Source: Myxococcales bacterium UBA1203 (GTDB lineage Bacteria > Myxococcota > Myxococcia > Myxococcales > UBA5297). Taken from it: a DNA stretch of 64,000 nucleotides. How positions within the stretch are numbered: the first letter of the stretch is position 1; every line of letters starts with the position of its first letter. A program made the position numbers and the translations under genes. Location of the stretch: contig DBXV01000016.1 in NCBI GenBank assembly GCA_002309695.1, forward strand, positions 158,917 to 222,916, given 5' to 3'. The notes under the pieces are model-generated. The model was not told the DNA's origin. It saw only the letters and a program-made list of their open reading frames with translations, and searched no databases. Below are positions 35,507 through 44,141 of this stretch, piece after piece.

Positions 35507-36640
35507 TCACCTGAACAGTTGTGTCAAAGCATCGATGTCCAGGGAGAGGTTGAGATAGATGTTGGTGAATTGGTTGAAAAGCGGGGTCTGCTTGGAACCG
35601 TTCTGGCGGAGATCGCCGTAAACGGTGGAAAAGCCCAGAGAAAGGCCCACCAGGTCGATGGGATTCCAGGAGATTTCACCCGCGAAGGACTGGCCGTAGC
35701 GGGCGGTGATGTCGTTCTCGCCGGATTCCAGGGTCCCCAGATAGGCGCCAGTGCCGCTGTCGTATATGTCCTCATCTTTGAGGTCATACAGCCCCATGCG
35801 GCGCATGGAGTAGCTGATGGAGAGCGACAGGTTGTCCAGGATGTCCAGAGAGATGGACGGGCCGTGGACGAGAGCGTTCTTGGCGTTGCGGATACCGGTG
35901 TTCAGGAAGCGCTCGCAGGCCTCGCTGTCCGGGTCGCCGCAGGAGAGGCTCGTGCCGTCATACTGGGCGGTGGTGGACTGATGGAACTGCCACGCGAAGC
36001 GGACGGCGTAGGCGATTGTCAGTCCCTGAAGCACAGGAAACTTCCTCGAAACCCTGAGCATCGGTGCGAGGGACAGAATCATGGTGCGCGCCTGTGAGGC
36101 CTTGGAGGCCGGGATGCCGAGGCGCAGGCCGCCATTGATATTGATGCCCGTCACTTTCTCCGTGTAGCCCTTGCCGGCATTCACATCGATGTTCAGGTCG
36201 CTCCACATCCACTCATAGCGCTTGATGGTATCGTCGGAGTTGGTGAGCTCTTGTTCTACATCAATACGCAATTTCAGCCCGATGTAGTCATTAAAGTGCC
36301 ACTGGGGCTGAATGGAGAAGCTGTGGGCGTAATACGGGTTCCACGTTTGGCCGGACGCCTTGTCCAGGGAGACGGCTGAAAATGTGTGTTCGTAGGAAAC
36401 GCTGGAACCCCTCCAGGGATTCTTTTTCTTGGAATCGCCCGAGGAAGAAGCGGCCGCGTCCGCCGCGCTGCCGCTGTCACTGCCGTTCCCCGCGTCCTTG
36501 GCGGCCACCGCCTCGGTTTCTTGGGAAGGCGTCTCTGCCGCACCTGCGGCATCCGGCCCGTCGGCAGTCGCCGCGGTCGTCCCCGCCAAAAGGAGACTGG
36601 CCGCTAGAGCGATGCGTGCAACCACCTGACTGAGCTTCAT
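35507..36640 (-). CDS. Predicted outer-membrane beta-barrel protein with disordered N-terminus
   Basis: A 377-residue protein. The Sec signal (KLSQVVARIALAASLLLAGTTAATA) is followed by about 50 residues of Ala/Ser/Asp/Gly-rich disorder, then by barrel-like strands: VSYEHTFSAVSL, YYAHSFSIQPQWHFNDYIGLKLRIDVEQEL, GININGGLRLGI, LSLAPMLRVSRKF, LTIAYAVRFAWQFHQS, LSLSISYSMRRMGLY, GLSLGFSTVYGDL and IYLNLSLDIDALTQLFR. A single Cys pair (CGDPDSEAC) could cross-link a loop. Function unknown. A perfect AGGAGG lies 5 nt before ATG 36640. A plausible promoter lies about 40-67 nt upstream, and the metalloprotease follows 50 nt downstream, suggesting a two-gene envelope operon. Confidence 0.8.
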   Translation of the reverse strand: MKLSQVVARIALAASLLLAGTTAATADGPDAAGAAETPSQETEAVAAKDAGNGSDSGSAADAAASSSGDSKKKNPWRGSSVSYEHTFSAVSLDKASGQTWNPYYAHSFSIQPQWHFNDYIGLKLRIDVEQELTNSDDTIKRYEWMWSDLNIDVNAGKGYTEKVTGININGGLRLGIPASKASQARTMILSLAPMLRVSRKFPVLQGLTIAYAVRFAWQFHQSTTAQYDGTSLSCGDPDSEACERFLNTGIRNAKNALVHGPSISLDILDNLSLSISYSMRRMGLYDLKDEDIYDSGTGAYLGTLESGENDITARYGQSFAGEISWNPIDLVGLSLGFSTVYGDLRQNGSKQTPLFNQFTNIYLNLSLDIDALTQLFR

Positions 36641-36679
36641 CTGAACCTCCTGCCTGTTTCGGTTAAAAAAAACCGGGCG

Positions 36680-36707
36680 CCCATAGACGAAAAAAGCAGT
36701 CGGTCAA
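36680..36707 (-). promoter_or_regulatory. Putative sigma70 promoter of the barrel/metalloprotease operon
   Basis: On the minus strand TTGACC (36707-36702) and TATGGG (36685-36680) are separated by 16 nt. Between them and the ATG lies a small palindrome, CGGTT-T6-AACCG, that could form a leader hairpin. A/T tracts upstream may act as an UP-type element. Confidence 0.5.
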
Positions 36708-36799
36708 GTGAATATTTCGATTTTTTGCGCATAAAACGATTTTTTTTTCCTTCTTGCGTGAAAAAGTATGCACAAAAAATATGCTTTTTTCGGCGTGTA

Positions 36800-37759
36800 T
36801 CACCGGCGGGCGCGAACGAGGGGATGCTCGCTGTCTTTTCGTCTGGAAAACACCGCCGGCCGCCTGCGGTGTCCATTCATCTGCATCGTCTCCAGGCGCA
36901 TTCGGGCGGCGCGCAGAGCGATGAGTGAAGTGCGGACCATTTTGCGGGCGCGCGCCTCTATCTGCCCCGCTCTCTCTCGGGAGATGCCGTAGCGGACGGC
37001 GAGAGTGCGCAGAGGAACGGGATCATCAGTCATCAGACGGCTCGTCAGAATGTCTCTGTCACGAGGGCACAGACAGGCCAGAGAGCGGCGGACATCACTC
37101 TTCAGCTGCGCCTGAAATTCATCCGTCTCCAGCGTCTCTTCGGGCGTCTCTGAGGCCGATTCCAGAGAGGTAATTTCGGCGATTTCGCTGCCGTCGAAAG
37201 CGCCGCCGGGGTCACGGAAAGAGGTGGAGTCGATTTCACTGCGCGTGCGGAAATTTTTGCCCCCTTTGCACTCTGCATCGCCGGCATGGAGTGCGTCCGC
37301 GGGAGAGAGCTGCGCGCCGTCGGGCGCCTCGGACGGACAGAGTGACGCGTTTTTGCGGATGAAGCTCCTGATGGCGGCGCGAATCCAGAAGACTGCGTAG
37401 GAGAGAAGCCTCCTGCCGCGCGCGGGATCAAATGAGCGGACCGCCCGCATGAGCGCCAGATTTCCCTCCTGAATCAGGTCTCCCGTCAGAGGACCGCAGC
37501 TCCGGTATTCCATGGCAATGCGGACGACGAAGCTGAGATGAGACGTGACGAGCGCGTCAAAGGCGGCCGAATCCCCTTCATTTCGATAGCGCAGAGCCAG
37601 CGCTGTCTCCTGTTCGCGGGAGAGAATCGGGCGCCGGCTGAGCTCCGAGAGATAGGCATTCAGGGCATCCTCATCATCTGCATTCGCGGCGCTGCTGCCG
37701 TCGGGCGTCAGGAGAAGAGGACCGAGAGAGGCTTCATCATCGCTGCAATGGCAGAACAT
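36800..37759 (-). CDS. Alternative sigma-70 family factor, RpoH-like
   Basis: A 319-residue sigma factor. Region 1.2 (NAYLSELSRRPILSREQETALALRYR) starts near residue 32. Region 2 (SHLSFVVRIAMEY, GDLIQEGNLALMRAVRSFDPARG, LLSYAVFWIRAAIRSFI) ends near residue 145. Region 4 (LCPRDRDILTSRLM, LRTLAVRYGISRERAGQIEARARKMV) lies around 230-285. The central 80 residues are a polar Ser/Glu/Asp-rich linker with no clear region 3, and the RpoH box is not recognisable. The Leu-Pro-Ile-like start and FxSYAxFWIRAxIxxFI pattern are closest to heat-shock-type RpoH; that is inference. It is monocistronic, with an Arg-rich C-terminus. ATG 37759 is preferred because the upstream frame (to 37873) has no family similarity. 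Confidence 0.8.
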   Translation of the reverse strand: MFCHCSDDEASLGPLLLTPDGSSAANADDEDALNAYLSELSRRPILSREQETALALRYRNEGDSAAFDALVTSHLSFVVRIAMEYRSCGPLTGDLIQEGNLALMRAVRSFDPARGRRLLSYAVFWIRAAIRSFIRKNASLCPSEAPDGAQLSPADALHAGDAECKGGKNFRTRSEIDSTSFRDPGGAFDGSEIAEITSLESASETPEETLETDEFQAQLKSDVRRSLACLCPRDRDILTSRLMTDDPVPLRTLAVRYGISRERAGQIEARARKMVRTSLIALRAARMRLETMQMNGHRRRPAVFSRRKDSEHPLVRARR

Positions 37760-38007
37760 GGCTTTTTCCCCAGAGGTGGGGCGGCGCCCGTGAGCGGGAA
37801 AGCCGCCTGGAAGACAAACGCGAAAGCGGCGCCGCACGGCAAAGCAGGTGCCGCGGGGAAAAAGCGGGGACATCTCGATGGGTTGCGCTTCCTTTGACGG
37901 ATGGCGAACGAAAGCGGCGCACGACGGGCGTCATTGCATCCCTGAAATGGAGAATTTCAGAGCTGAAACAGCGGGGAGCGCGCGCTGCGTTTTTTGGCTA
38001 GGCGGGA

Positions 38008-40809
38008 TCAGCGGCAGAGTTCGTCTCTGGAGATGACGCGGACTGGGCCTGACACTTCCGCCTCAAGCTGTGCGGCGATGGCATCAGCGTCACCCGCGGC
38101 AGCAACACAGACGGGGCCGGTCAGGAGCCACTGCCGCGCCTCGCGCAGAATGGCCTCCTCGCCGACGGACAGAAGCCGCTCGAGCGAGTGCTCCAGATAG
38201 TCGCGGGGGCGGCCAAGTCGGATGACTTCGCTCTGGGCACGGGCCAGCTGAGACGCGGTTTCGAGGCTGAACGGCATGAGGCCCGCCAGAGAGCGGCGCG
38301 CGCGGGAAAGTTCGCCCTCGCGGAGGCCTTCTTCGCGGAAGGTCCGCGTCTCGTTGAGAACGACGCTGATGAGGTCGCCCACAGAGCTGTTTTTCGTGAA
38401 GCTGCTCACAGTGAAGAGTCCTGCCAGCGCGCTGCCGGAGAGTGCCGCCGACAGGCCGTAGGACAGGCCTCGCTCCACGCGGACGGCTTCCATCAGCCGC
38501 GACGTGAATGAGCCGCCCAAAATGAAGGAAGCGATGCTGGCGGGAAGATGCCCCGGCGCTGTTTTGCATGGCGCGCGGCTCGCGAGAATCAGCTGCGCCT
38601 GCGCTGCGCCCGGAATGTGCGCCACCAGCGCGCCGAAAACAGGAGGCGGAACGGGCGGAATCACCGGCAAAATCCGGCCGGGCGCGGGCATCCAGCTGCC
38701 GAAGATATTTTGCAGAATGTCCAGCGTCCGCTGCGGGTCCAGATCGCCGGCGATGGTCAGGACGGCACCCTCGGGACAGAGGAGCCTTTGGGCCATGAGA
38801 AGGACATCCTCCCGGGTGAAAAGAGCGACCGCGGAAGGCGCGCCGCGCCCCGACCTGGAAAAGGGGTGATCGCCGAAAGCTGCCCTGCACAGAACCTCGC
38901 TGACCACCGTCGCGGGGTCGTCCAGTTCAATTTTCAGCCGGGCAATCGTGCGCTCGCGGGCGGCGTCGATCTCGCCGGGCGAGAAGGCGGGCCGCATCAG
39001 AATTTCACCGGCAAGTTCCAGCACCGGCACCAGCGATTCGGAGGGCGCGAGAAGAGACAGAATCGCTCTGTCCGCACCGGTGGTGACGCCCGCAGAACAG
39101 CCCAGCCGGGTCAGGGCGGCATCGAGGGCATCGGCGCTGAGGCGCTGTGTCCCGCGCAGGAGAAGCTCCATGGTGAAATCGGCCAGTCCGTCTTTGCCGT
39201 CAGGCTCCATGGCGCTGCCCGCGGGAAGAGAGACGACGAGCGAAAAAAGAGGAACGGCCGCGTGGCGCGCCGCCGAGAGCAGCATGCCGCCGGAAGAGGT
39301 GTTTTCCGCGAAGACCGGCAAGCTCAGCTTTCTGGGCAAAAGGGGAGGCGCCGTCAGCAGCGCACAGGCGGCCTCGTCACTGACCTCGTCAAAGCCGGCA
39401 TCAGATTCACCGTCAGCTGAATCCGGAATTTCCTCATCAGTGTCATCAGCGTCATCGGCAAAGTCCCCGCCGTCCTCCGGCATGCCGAAGCCGCTTCGCT
39501 CACCCGGGCGCAGGATGACCACGCTTCGTCCGCGCGCGTCGAACAGCCGGGCAGCGGCGGCGCGCAGTTCGTCATTGGTCAGAAGGGCCGTCGCGCGGTC
39601 CAGCTCGAAAGTCTTTTCCCAGCTTCCGAGAAGGGCTTCGTTCATGCCGAAGAGGTCGCAGCGGCCCTGGCAGGTAGAGAGCGCCTTCACCAGAGACGCA
39701 CGGCAGTCCGCTTTTGCCTGAGCGATTTCGTCATCTGTGAATCCATCGGCAGCGATGCGCGCGAGGAAGTCATCGAGCTTTTTGAGCGCCGTTTCAGACG
39801 GAAGGCCGGGGGGAAGATCGAGCTGAATCGTGAAAAGCCCCGGCTCCTCAAGCCAGGCAAAGTCCGCGCTGGCCGAGACGGCGAGCTTCTCTTCGTAAAC
39901 GAACTGCCGGACGAGGCGCGCGCCGGGCGTTCCGCTGAGAAGAAAAGCGAGGAGAGACGCGGCCGCGGCATCTTCTTCATCTGCGGCGGGCGCCCTGAAC
40001 CCCGCCAGAATCGATTCGGAATGAGCGGGAAAGGTGATTTCCGTCCTGCGCTCGTCCATCTGGGGAGGTTCAGAGGGAAGACGGGGACGGGAAAAGGGCA
40101 CGTCCGGGAGAGGACCAAAGAGTTCGCCGATGAGCGAAAGCGCCTTTTCTGAATCGAAATCACCTGCCAGCCACAGCGTCGCGTTGCGCGGAACGTAATA
40201 GCGGCCGAAGTGCGCACGGCAGGCCTCGGCATCCAGATGTTCCAGCTCGTCCCCGAGGCCAATCACGGGCCGCCGGTAGGGGTGGACGCGGAAGGCGAGG
40301 GCAAACAGTGCTTCGTCCAGACGGCCGCCGATGGATTCCTCGGTGGAGACGCGGCGCTCCTCCATGACCACGGCCAGCTCGGAGTTGAGGACATCGGGGA
40401 CAAGGGCCAGCCCCTTCATGCGGTCACTTTCGAGGCGCAGAGCGCATTCGAGCGCGTCGGCGGGAAAAGCACTTTCGTAGGAAGTCACATCGCGCGTGGT
40501 GAAGGCGTTGGACTGGCCGCCGTGCGCTTCGAGAATCCTGTCGAACATCCGCGGCCCCACGCGCGGCGTTCCGTTGAACATCATGTGTTCGAGAAAATGA
40601 GAGACGCCCGACGCGCCCGGCATGTCGTCCCTGGAACCGACGCCGAAGAAAATCTGCATGGCACAGACGGGCAGGGCGTGGTCTTCCAGAAGGCGGATTT
40701 TGAGGCCATTGGCCAGCTGAGCGCACCGGACAGGCCAGCGGCCGGGCTCGAGGGGAAGGGGAGGTTCTGGGGGCGTCAGAAAAGGGGGGAGTCCGGCTGC
40801 ACTGGTCAT
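38008..40809 (-). CDS. M16 family zinc peptidase, two-domain fusion
   Basis: A 933-residue M16 peptidase with active and inactive halves fused. The first half has the inverted zinc motif HFLEH (His71, Glu74, His75) in GVSHFLEHMMFNGTP and the downstream Glu region ECALRLESDRMKGL, and MEERRVSTEESIGGRL. The second half starts near residue 500; the corresponding segment reads GLADFTMELLLRGT, without His ligands, as in non-catalytic M16 partners. An acidic linker of about 35 residues (Asp/Glu-rich, about 455-490) joins the halves. No signal peptide is visible, so the enzyme may be cytoplasmic, or the true start may lie elsewhere (the frame extends to 40935). M16 enzymes degrade small peptides such as signal or targeting peptides. 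Single-gene unit. Confidence 0.9.
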   Translation of the reverse strand: MTSAAGLPPFLTPPEPPLPLEPGRWPVRCAQLANGLKIRLLEDHALPVCAMQIFFGVGSRDDMPGASGVSHFLEHMMFNGTPRVGPRMFDRILEAHGGQSNAFTTRDVTSYESAFPADALECALRLESDRMKGLALVPDVLNSELAVVMEERRVSTEESIGGRLDEALFALAFRVHPYRRPVIGLGDELEHLDAEACRAHFGRYYVPRNATLWLAGDFDSEKALSLIGELFGPLPDVPFSRPRLPSEPPQMDERRTEITFPAHSESILAGFRAPAADEEDAAAASLLAFLLSGTPGARLVRQFVYEEKLAVSASADFAWLEEPGLFTIQLDLPPGLPSETALKKLDDFLARIAADGFTDDEIAQAKADCRASLVKALSTCQGRCDLFGMNEALLGSWEKTFELDRATALLTNDELRAAAARLFDARGRSVVILRPGERSGFGMPEDGGDFADDADDTDEEIPDSADGESDAGFDEVSDEAACALLTAPPLLPRKLSLPVFAENTSSGGMLLSAARHAAVPLFSLVVSLPAGSAMEPDGKDGLADFTMELLLRGTQRLSADALDAALTRLGCSAGVTTGADRAILSLLAPSESLVPVLELAGEILMRPAFSPGEIDAARERTIARLKIELDDPATVVSEVLCRAAFGDHPFSRSGRGAPSAVALFTREDVLLMAQRLLCPEGAVLTIAGDLDPQRTLDILQNIFGSWMPAPGRILPVIPPVPPPVFGALVAHIPGAAQAQLILASRAPCKTAPGHLPASIASFILGGSFTSRLMEAVRVERGLSYGLSAALSGSALAGLFTVSSFTKNSSVGDLISVVLNETRTFREEGLREGELSRARRSLAGLMPFSLETASQLARAQSEVIRLGRPRDYLEHSLERLLSVGEEAILREARQWLLTGPVCVAAAGDADAIAAQLEAEVSGPVRVISRDELCR

Positions 40810-41163
40810 GTTCAGGTTGCTGTCCGTGTGAGTGAGAGGCCGCTGCCCGAAGCAGCGAAGAAAAGGGCGGGCGGCAAAAGGGAAAAATCCGGGGGTGGGC
40901 AAGTGAAAAGCGCGCCGCTGAACTGGCCGGGGCATCCGTGAGGCCGTTTTCCCATGAGCAAAGCGCGTCGGCTTTTGGGCTCTGGGGCGCGTTGCAATCC
41001 GGCGGAACGTCTGCCAGAAGCCGCCGCTTTTTTCGGGGAGGTCGGTTCTTACGTCTGAAAAAGACGCCGCCGGTCCCCGCCGTCCACCGCTTCGGATGCG
41101 CAGTTTGACGGAATTTGACGCCGTTTTTTTCAGCCCTTGTCAGCCCTTGAAGGAGTTCGCCCC
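40810..41163. other. Divergent intergenic region, no gene seen
   Basis: The 354 nt between the M16 peptidase and gcvH hold no ORF of merit. Small hairpins (gtctgaaaaagac; ACGG-loop-CCGT followed by six T near 41110-41131) and a direct repeat of cagccctt just before gcvH are visible. No glycine riboswitch core was recognised. Confidence 0.4.
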
Positions 41164-41541
41164 ATGTCCAGCCAGCGCGGTCTGAAATACTCCAAAGAAC
41201 ACCAGTGGCTCGCCCTCGAAGGGAAAGAAGCTCTGGTGGGTTTGACCGAATTTGCCGTCGGCCAGCTCGGGGACATCGTCTTTGTGGATTTGCCCGCTCC
41301 GGGAACCGCTTTTCGCGCGGGGGACGTTCTGGGAACGGTCGAGAGCACCAAAACTTCCTCGGACATCTTTTATCCGGTCAGCGGCAGGGTCATCGGCGTC
41401 AACGAGGCGCTGAACGACACGCCGGAACTCATCAATCAGGACCCCTGCGGCAAAGGCTGGCTGGTGCGGATTGAATGCAGCGATGTGAACGAAGTCGGCT
41501 CGCTGATGGACGCCGATGCCTACAAGGCGGTGACCGGCTGA
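41164..41541 (+). CDS. gcvH: Glycine cleavage system H protein (lipoyl carrier), orphan
   Basis: A 125-residue H protein, normal length. The lipoylation segment ESTKTSSDIFYPVSG contains Lys63, followed by VNEALNDTPELINQDPCGKGWLVRI, all diagnostic. H protein shuttles the methylamine group between P and T proteins and is also a hub for lipoic acid assembly. No gcvT, gcvP or lipoate gene flanks it. A start nine codons upstream is possible (41137), but MSSQRGLKYSKEHQWL is the family N-terminus. Convergent with the membrane-anchored gene that follows, 16 nt apart. Confidence 0.95.
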   Translation: MSSQRGLKYSKEHQWLALEGKEALVGLTEFAVGQLGDIVFVDLPAPGTAFRAGDVLGTVESTKTSSDIFYPVSGRVIGVNEALNDTPELINQDPCGKGWLVRIECSDVNEVGSLMDADAYKAVTG

Positions 41542-41557
41542 CAGCTGCCTGCTGACC

Positions 41558-42514
41558 TCAGGGGGAGGTGATTTCCGCGAGCTCCGATTTCAGATCTCCC
41601 CGGATCTCGCGGATGAAATCAGCCGTTTGCGGCGAGAGGCGCTCCAGACGTTCTTTCAGAGGCAGCACCTCTTCATGGGCGCTGTCTCCATCGGCAGCAC
41701 CGGCATTCGGGGCGCGCGTCAGTTCCAGAAATGCCAGCGCGCGGAAAACGGCTTCGCAGTCCTGACTTTTTTCCGGTGTGCCGCAGGCTGTTTCCGCTTT
41801 GGCCAGGAGCTTTTCGGACTGCTCGGCATAGCTTCCGCCCTCGGGCGCTGTGACGGGCGGCATCTGATGGCGCTCCCAGGCGATGGAAAACACGCCGTCG
41901 CTGTCAGGGGGAAATGCCACGGGCAGAAAGACGTGCTCCCGGGTGCCGAAAGGCACGTAGTCCAGCACGAAGAGGTTCGGCGTTTCCTCCCGCGTCAGGT
42001 GACAGACGCCCTGCCAGCCGTAGCTCGTCAGCTTCATGGACGGAAACGTCATGAGCCACAGGCGGCATCTGGGGTCATCCCTGCTCTGGGACTGTGAAAA
42101 AAAGCCGTTTTCTCTGCCGTCGGACTCGGGCGCGGCGAAGAGCCGTTCCGTCTTGGGAAAGCTGGCGAGGACGCGGCCCGGGAAGAGAAAAATTTCCCGT
42201 TCATCCGTCAGCGGATTCGTCTGCACGCTGAAAATGCCCAGAAAACCCTCGTCATCCGCGCTGCCGACCGATTCCTGACCTTTGCCGGTTCCATTGCCGC
42301 CATCGGAGGCGTCATCCCGGTTCTGCCGCTTTCTTTCCTCTTCGAGCCGGGCAAACCGCTCTGCCGCCAGCTCGCGCTGCTCCTTCTGCCGGACGTAGGC
42401 ATAGTCCTGTTCCCAGACCGACCTTTCTTCATTCTGAATGTGCAGACGAAGCAGGATGCCGGCGGCGAAGAGAGCGAGTCCCAGAAAGAGAAAGGCGATT
42501 TGTTTTGTTGGCAT
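41558..42514 (-). CDS. Membrane-anchored protein of unknown function
   Basis: A 318-residue protein with one N-terminal hydrophobic segment (AFLFLGLALFAAGILL, residues about 7-22), likely an uncleaved anchor or signal, followed by a charged coiled-coil-like stretch rich in Glu, Arg and Lys (about 28-70). The remaining 230 residues include beta-like segments (FLGIFSVQTNPLTDEREIFLFPGR, CRLWLMTFPSMKLTSYGWQGVCHL, FVLDYVPFG) and a Cys pair (ETACGTPEKSQDCEAVF). It resembles no family I can name. The frame is open to 42586; ATG 42514 is chosen because the hydrophobic anchor follows it. Divergent from the kinase gene. Confidence 0.65.
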   Translation of the reverse strand: MPTKQIAFLFLGLALFAAGILLRLHIQNEERSVWEQDYAYVRQKEQRELAAERFARLEEERKRQNRDDASDGGNGTGKGQESVGSADDEGFLGIFSVQTNPLTDEREIFLFPGRVLASFPKTERLFAAPESDGRENGFFSQSQSRDDPRCRLWLMTFPSMKLTSYGWQGVCHLTREETPNLFVLDYVPFGTREHVFLPVAFPPDSDGVFSIAWERHQMPPVTAPEGGSYAEQSEKLLAKAETACGTPEKSQDCEAVFRALAFLELTRAPNAGAADGDSAHEEVLPLKERLERLSPQTADFIREIRGDLKSELAEITSP

Positions 42515-42712
42515 GAAATGAATTCCAATTTCGTCTGCGGTTGAGGGCAGGGAAGTGAGCTGCGAGGCGCGCTTCTGAGCCGGCATTCCCAGCTTTACAA
42601 CCCTCGGCTCCGTCGCTTAAAGGCGCCCGCTTTTTTTCCGGGAAACCAGGCGGGCCGCCTGCCGCGGCAGCAAATTCATCCGGCGGCACCGGCGCCAGAC
42701 GAGAGAGAGCAG

Positions 42713-43417
42713 ATGAACCGGGCGAAATATATTGTTGTCGAAGGTCCTATCGGGGTCGGGAAAACATCGCTGGTCCGGATCCTGTCAGAGGAAATGCGGG
42801 CCCGGACCATTCTGGAAATCGTCGAGGAGAACCCCTTCCTGTCCAGCTTCTACGCAGACCGGGAAAAATACGCGTTTCAGACACAGCTGTTTTTTCTGCT
42901 CAGCCGGTTCAAGCAGCAGCAGGACCTCTCGCAGCAGGAGCTGTTCAGCCAGGTGACGGTGTCGGATTATTTTTTCGCCAAGGACCGCATTTTTGCCGGC
43001 CTGACGCTGGATCGGAACGAGCTGGGCCTTTACGATCGCATCTACGCGCTGCTGCAGCCGAAAATCGTCAAGCCTGACCTAGTTGTTTACCTGCAGGCGC
43101 GCCTCGACGTGCTGCTGGCCCAGATCAAGAAGCGCGGCCGCGATTTTGAGCGGATGTTTGACGCGGATTACCTGACGCAGGTGTGCGGCGCTTACACGGA
43201 TTTCTTTCGCCACTACGACGAGACGCCCGTTTTGATTGTTGACTCCAGCGACATCGACTTTGTGGGCAATCTCGACGACAGGGCCGCCCTTCTGGAGGCC
43301 GTCTTCCGGGCGGGCAGCGGCCGGGAATACTACTATCCAAAAGCACGGACGCCTTCCGGCGGAGCCGCAGATGCCGCTTCGGGCGGGACGTCAGCTGGCA
43401 GGGATGCAGCCCTGTAA
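42713..43417 (+). CDS. Deoxynucleoside kinase (deoxyadenosine/deoxyguanosine kinase type)
   Basis: A 234-residue P-loop kinase of the dNK family. Walker A GPIGVGKTSL spans residues 11-20; the DR(S/I)-like motif AKDRIFAGL and lid Arg-containing IKKRGRDFERMFDADYL follow. Such enzymes phosphorylate deoxyadenosine or deoxyguanosine in salvage; homologues are common in deltaproteobacteria and Bacteroidetes. The Ser/Gly/Ala-rich C-terminus (about 210-234) is extra and disordered. Preceded by a GAGAGAGCAG element; it heads a plus-strand run with the metallo-hydrolase and repeat protein. Confidence 0.9.
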   Translation: MNRAKYIVVEGPIGVGKTSLVRILSEEMRARTILEIVEENPFLSSFYADREKYAFQTQLFFLLSRFKQQQDLSQQELFSQVTVSDYFFAKDRIFAGLTLDRNELGLYDRIYALLQPKIVKPDLVVYLQARLDVLLAQIKKRGRDFERMFDADYLTQVCGAYTDFFRHYDETPVLIVDSSDIDFVGNLDDRAALLEAVFRAGSGREYYYPKARTPSGGAADAASGGTSAGRDAAL

Positions 43418-43490
43418 AGTCCCGCAGCTCGTTGTTCCAAAACCGCCTGAAAGTTTTTTGCTGATGCGCAGGCAGCTGCGCGGAGTCTTC

Positions 43491-44132
43491 ATGGGAATCA
43501 TCATCGACAAAGCCGAAGTCGGGCCGTTCGCCGTCAATACGTATCTCTTGACGGATGAGGAGACGCGGGAGGCGTGGCTGGTCGATGCGGGGGGGAGCCT
43601 GGACCTCGTGGAGACCATGGTTCAGCGGAATGGCGCCTCGGTTCAGGCTGTGGCCGCCACGCATGGGCACATCGACCACGTGGCCGGCGCCGCTGAGGCC
43701 TGCCGCCATTTCGGCGTCCCCTTTCTGATTCACCCGGACGATGAGCCGCTTCTGGCGACGCTCGGCCTGCAGGCGCGCCTCTTTGGCTTCCCGCAGACGG
43801 ACGTGCCTGCCGTCGGCCGCCATCTGAATGATGGAGAAATGATCCGCATCGGCCGCAGCGAGGGAAAGGTCATCCACACTCCCGGACATACGCCGGGCGG
43901 CATCTGTCTGTTTTTTGAGGAAAGCGCCCTTCTCGTGACAGGGGATACGCTGTTCGCCGGTTCGGTCGGGCGGACTGACCTGCCCGGAGGAAATTCGTCC
44001 GCCATCGTCCGCTCCATCAGGGAACGGATTTATGCGCTTCCTGGAGACCCTGTTTTTTTCCCCGGGCATGGGCCGCGGGGCCGTCTTTCCTTTGAGCGCG
44101 GGCACAACGCCTGCGTACGCGCGGAAGGCTGA
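43491..44132 (+). CDS. Metallo-beta-lactamase-fold hydrolase, glyoxalase II-like
   Basis: A 213-residue hydrolase. Zinc ligands are in THGHIDHVAG (His58, His60, Asp62, His63), TPGHTPGG, TGDTLFAGSVGRTDLPGG and FPGHGPRG. This is the short (YcbL/Glx2-like) form without the C-terminal glutathione-binding domain, so it may be a thioesterase acting on other thiol esters. The start at ATG 43491 has GGAG 5 nt upstream; earlier in-frame Met at 43464 is possible. It is followed after 9 nt by the repeat-rich membrane protein. Confidence 0.88.
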   Translation: MGIIIDKAEVGPFAVNTYLLTDEETREAWLVDAGGSLDLVETMVQRNGASVQAVAATHGHIDHVAGAAEACRHFGVPFLIHPDDEPLLATLGLQARLFGFPQTDVPAVGRHLNDGEMIRIGRSEGKVIHTPGHTPGGICLFFEESALLVTGDTLFAGSVGRTDLPGGNSSAIVRSIRERIYALPGDPVFFPGHGPRGRLSFERGHNACVRAEG

Positions 44133-44141
44133 GGTGTTCTG

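Noticed and set aside
40810..41163. Glycine riboswitch upstream of gcvH
   Set aside because: No tandem or single aptamer core was recognisable and the visible hairpins are short; too weak to report.
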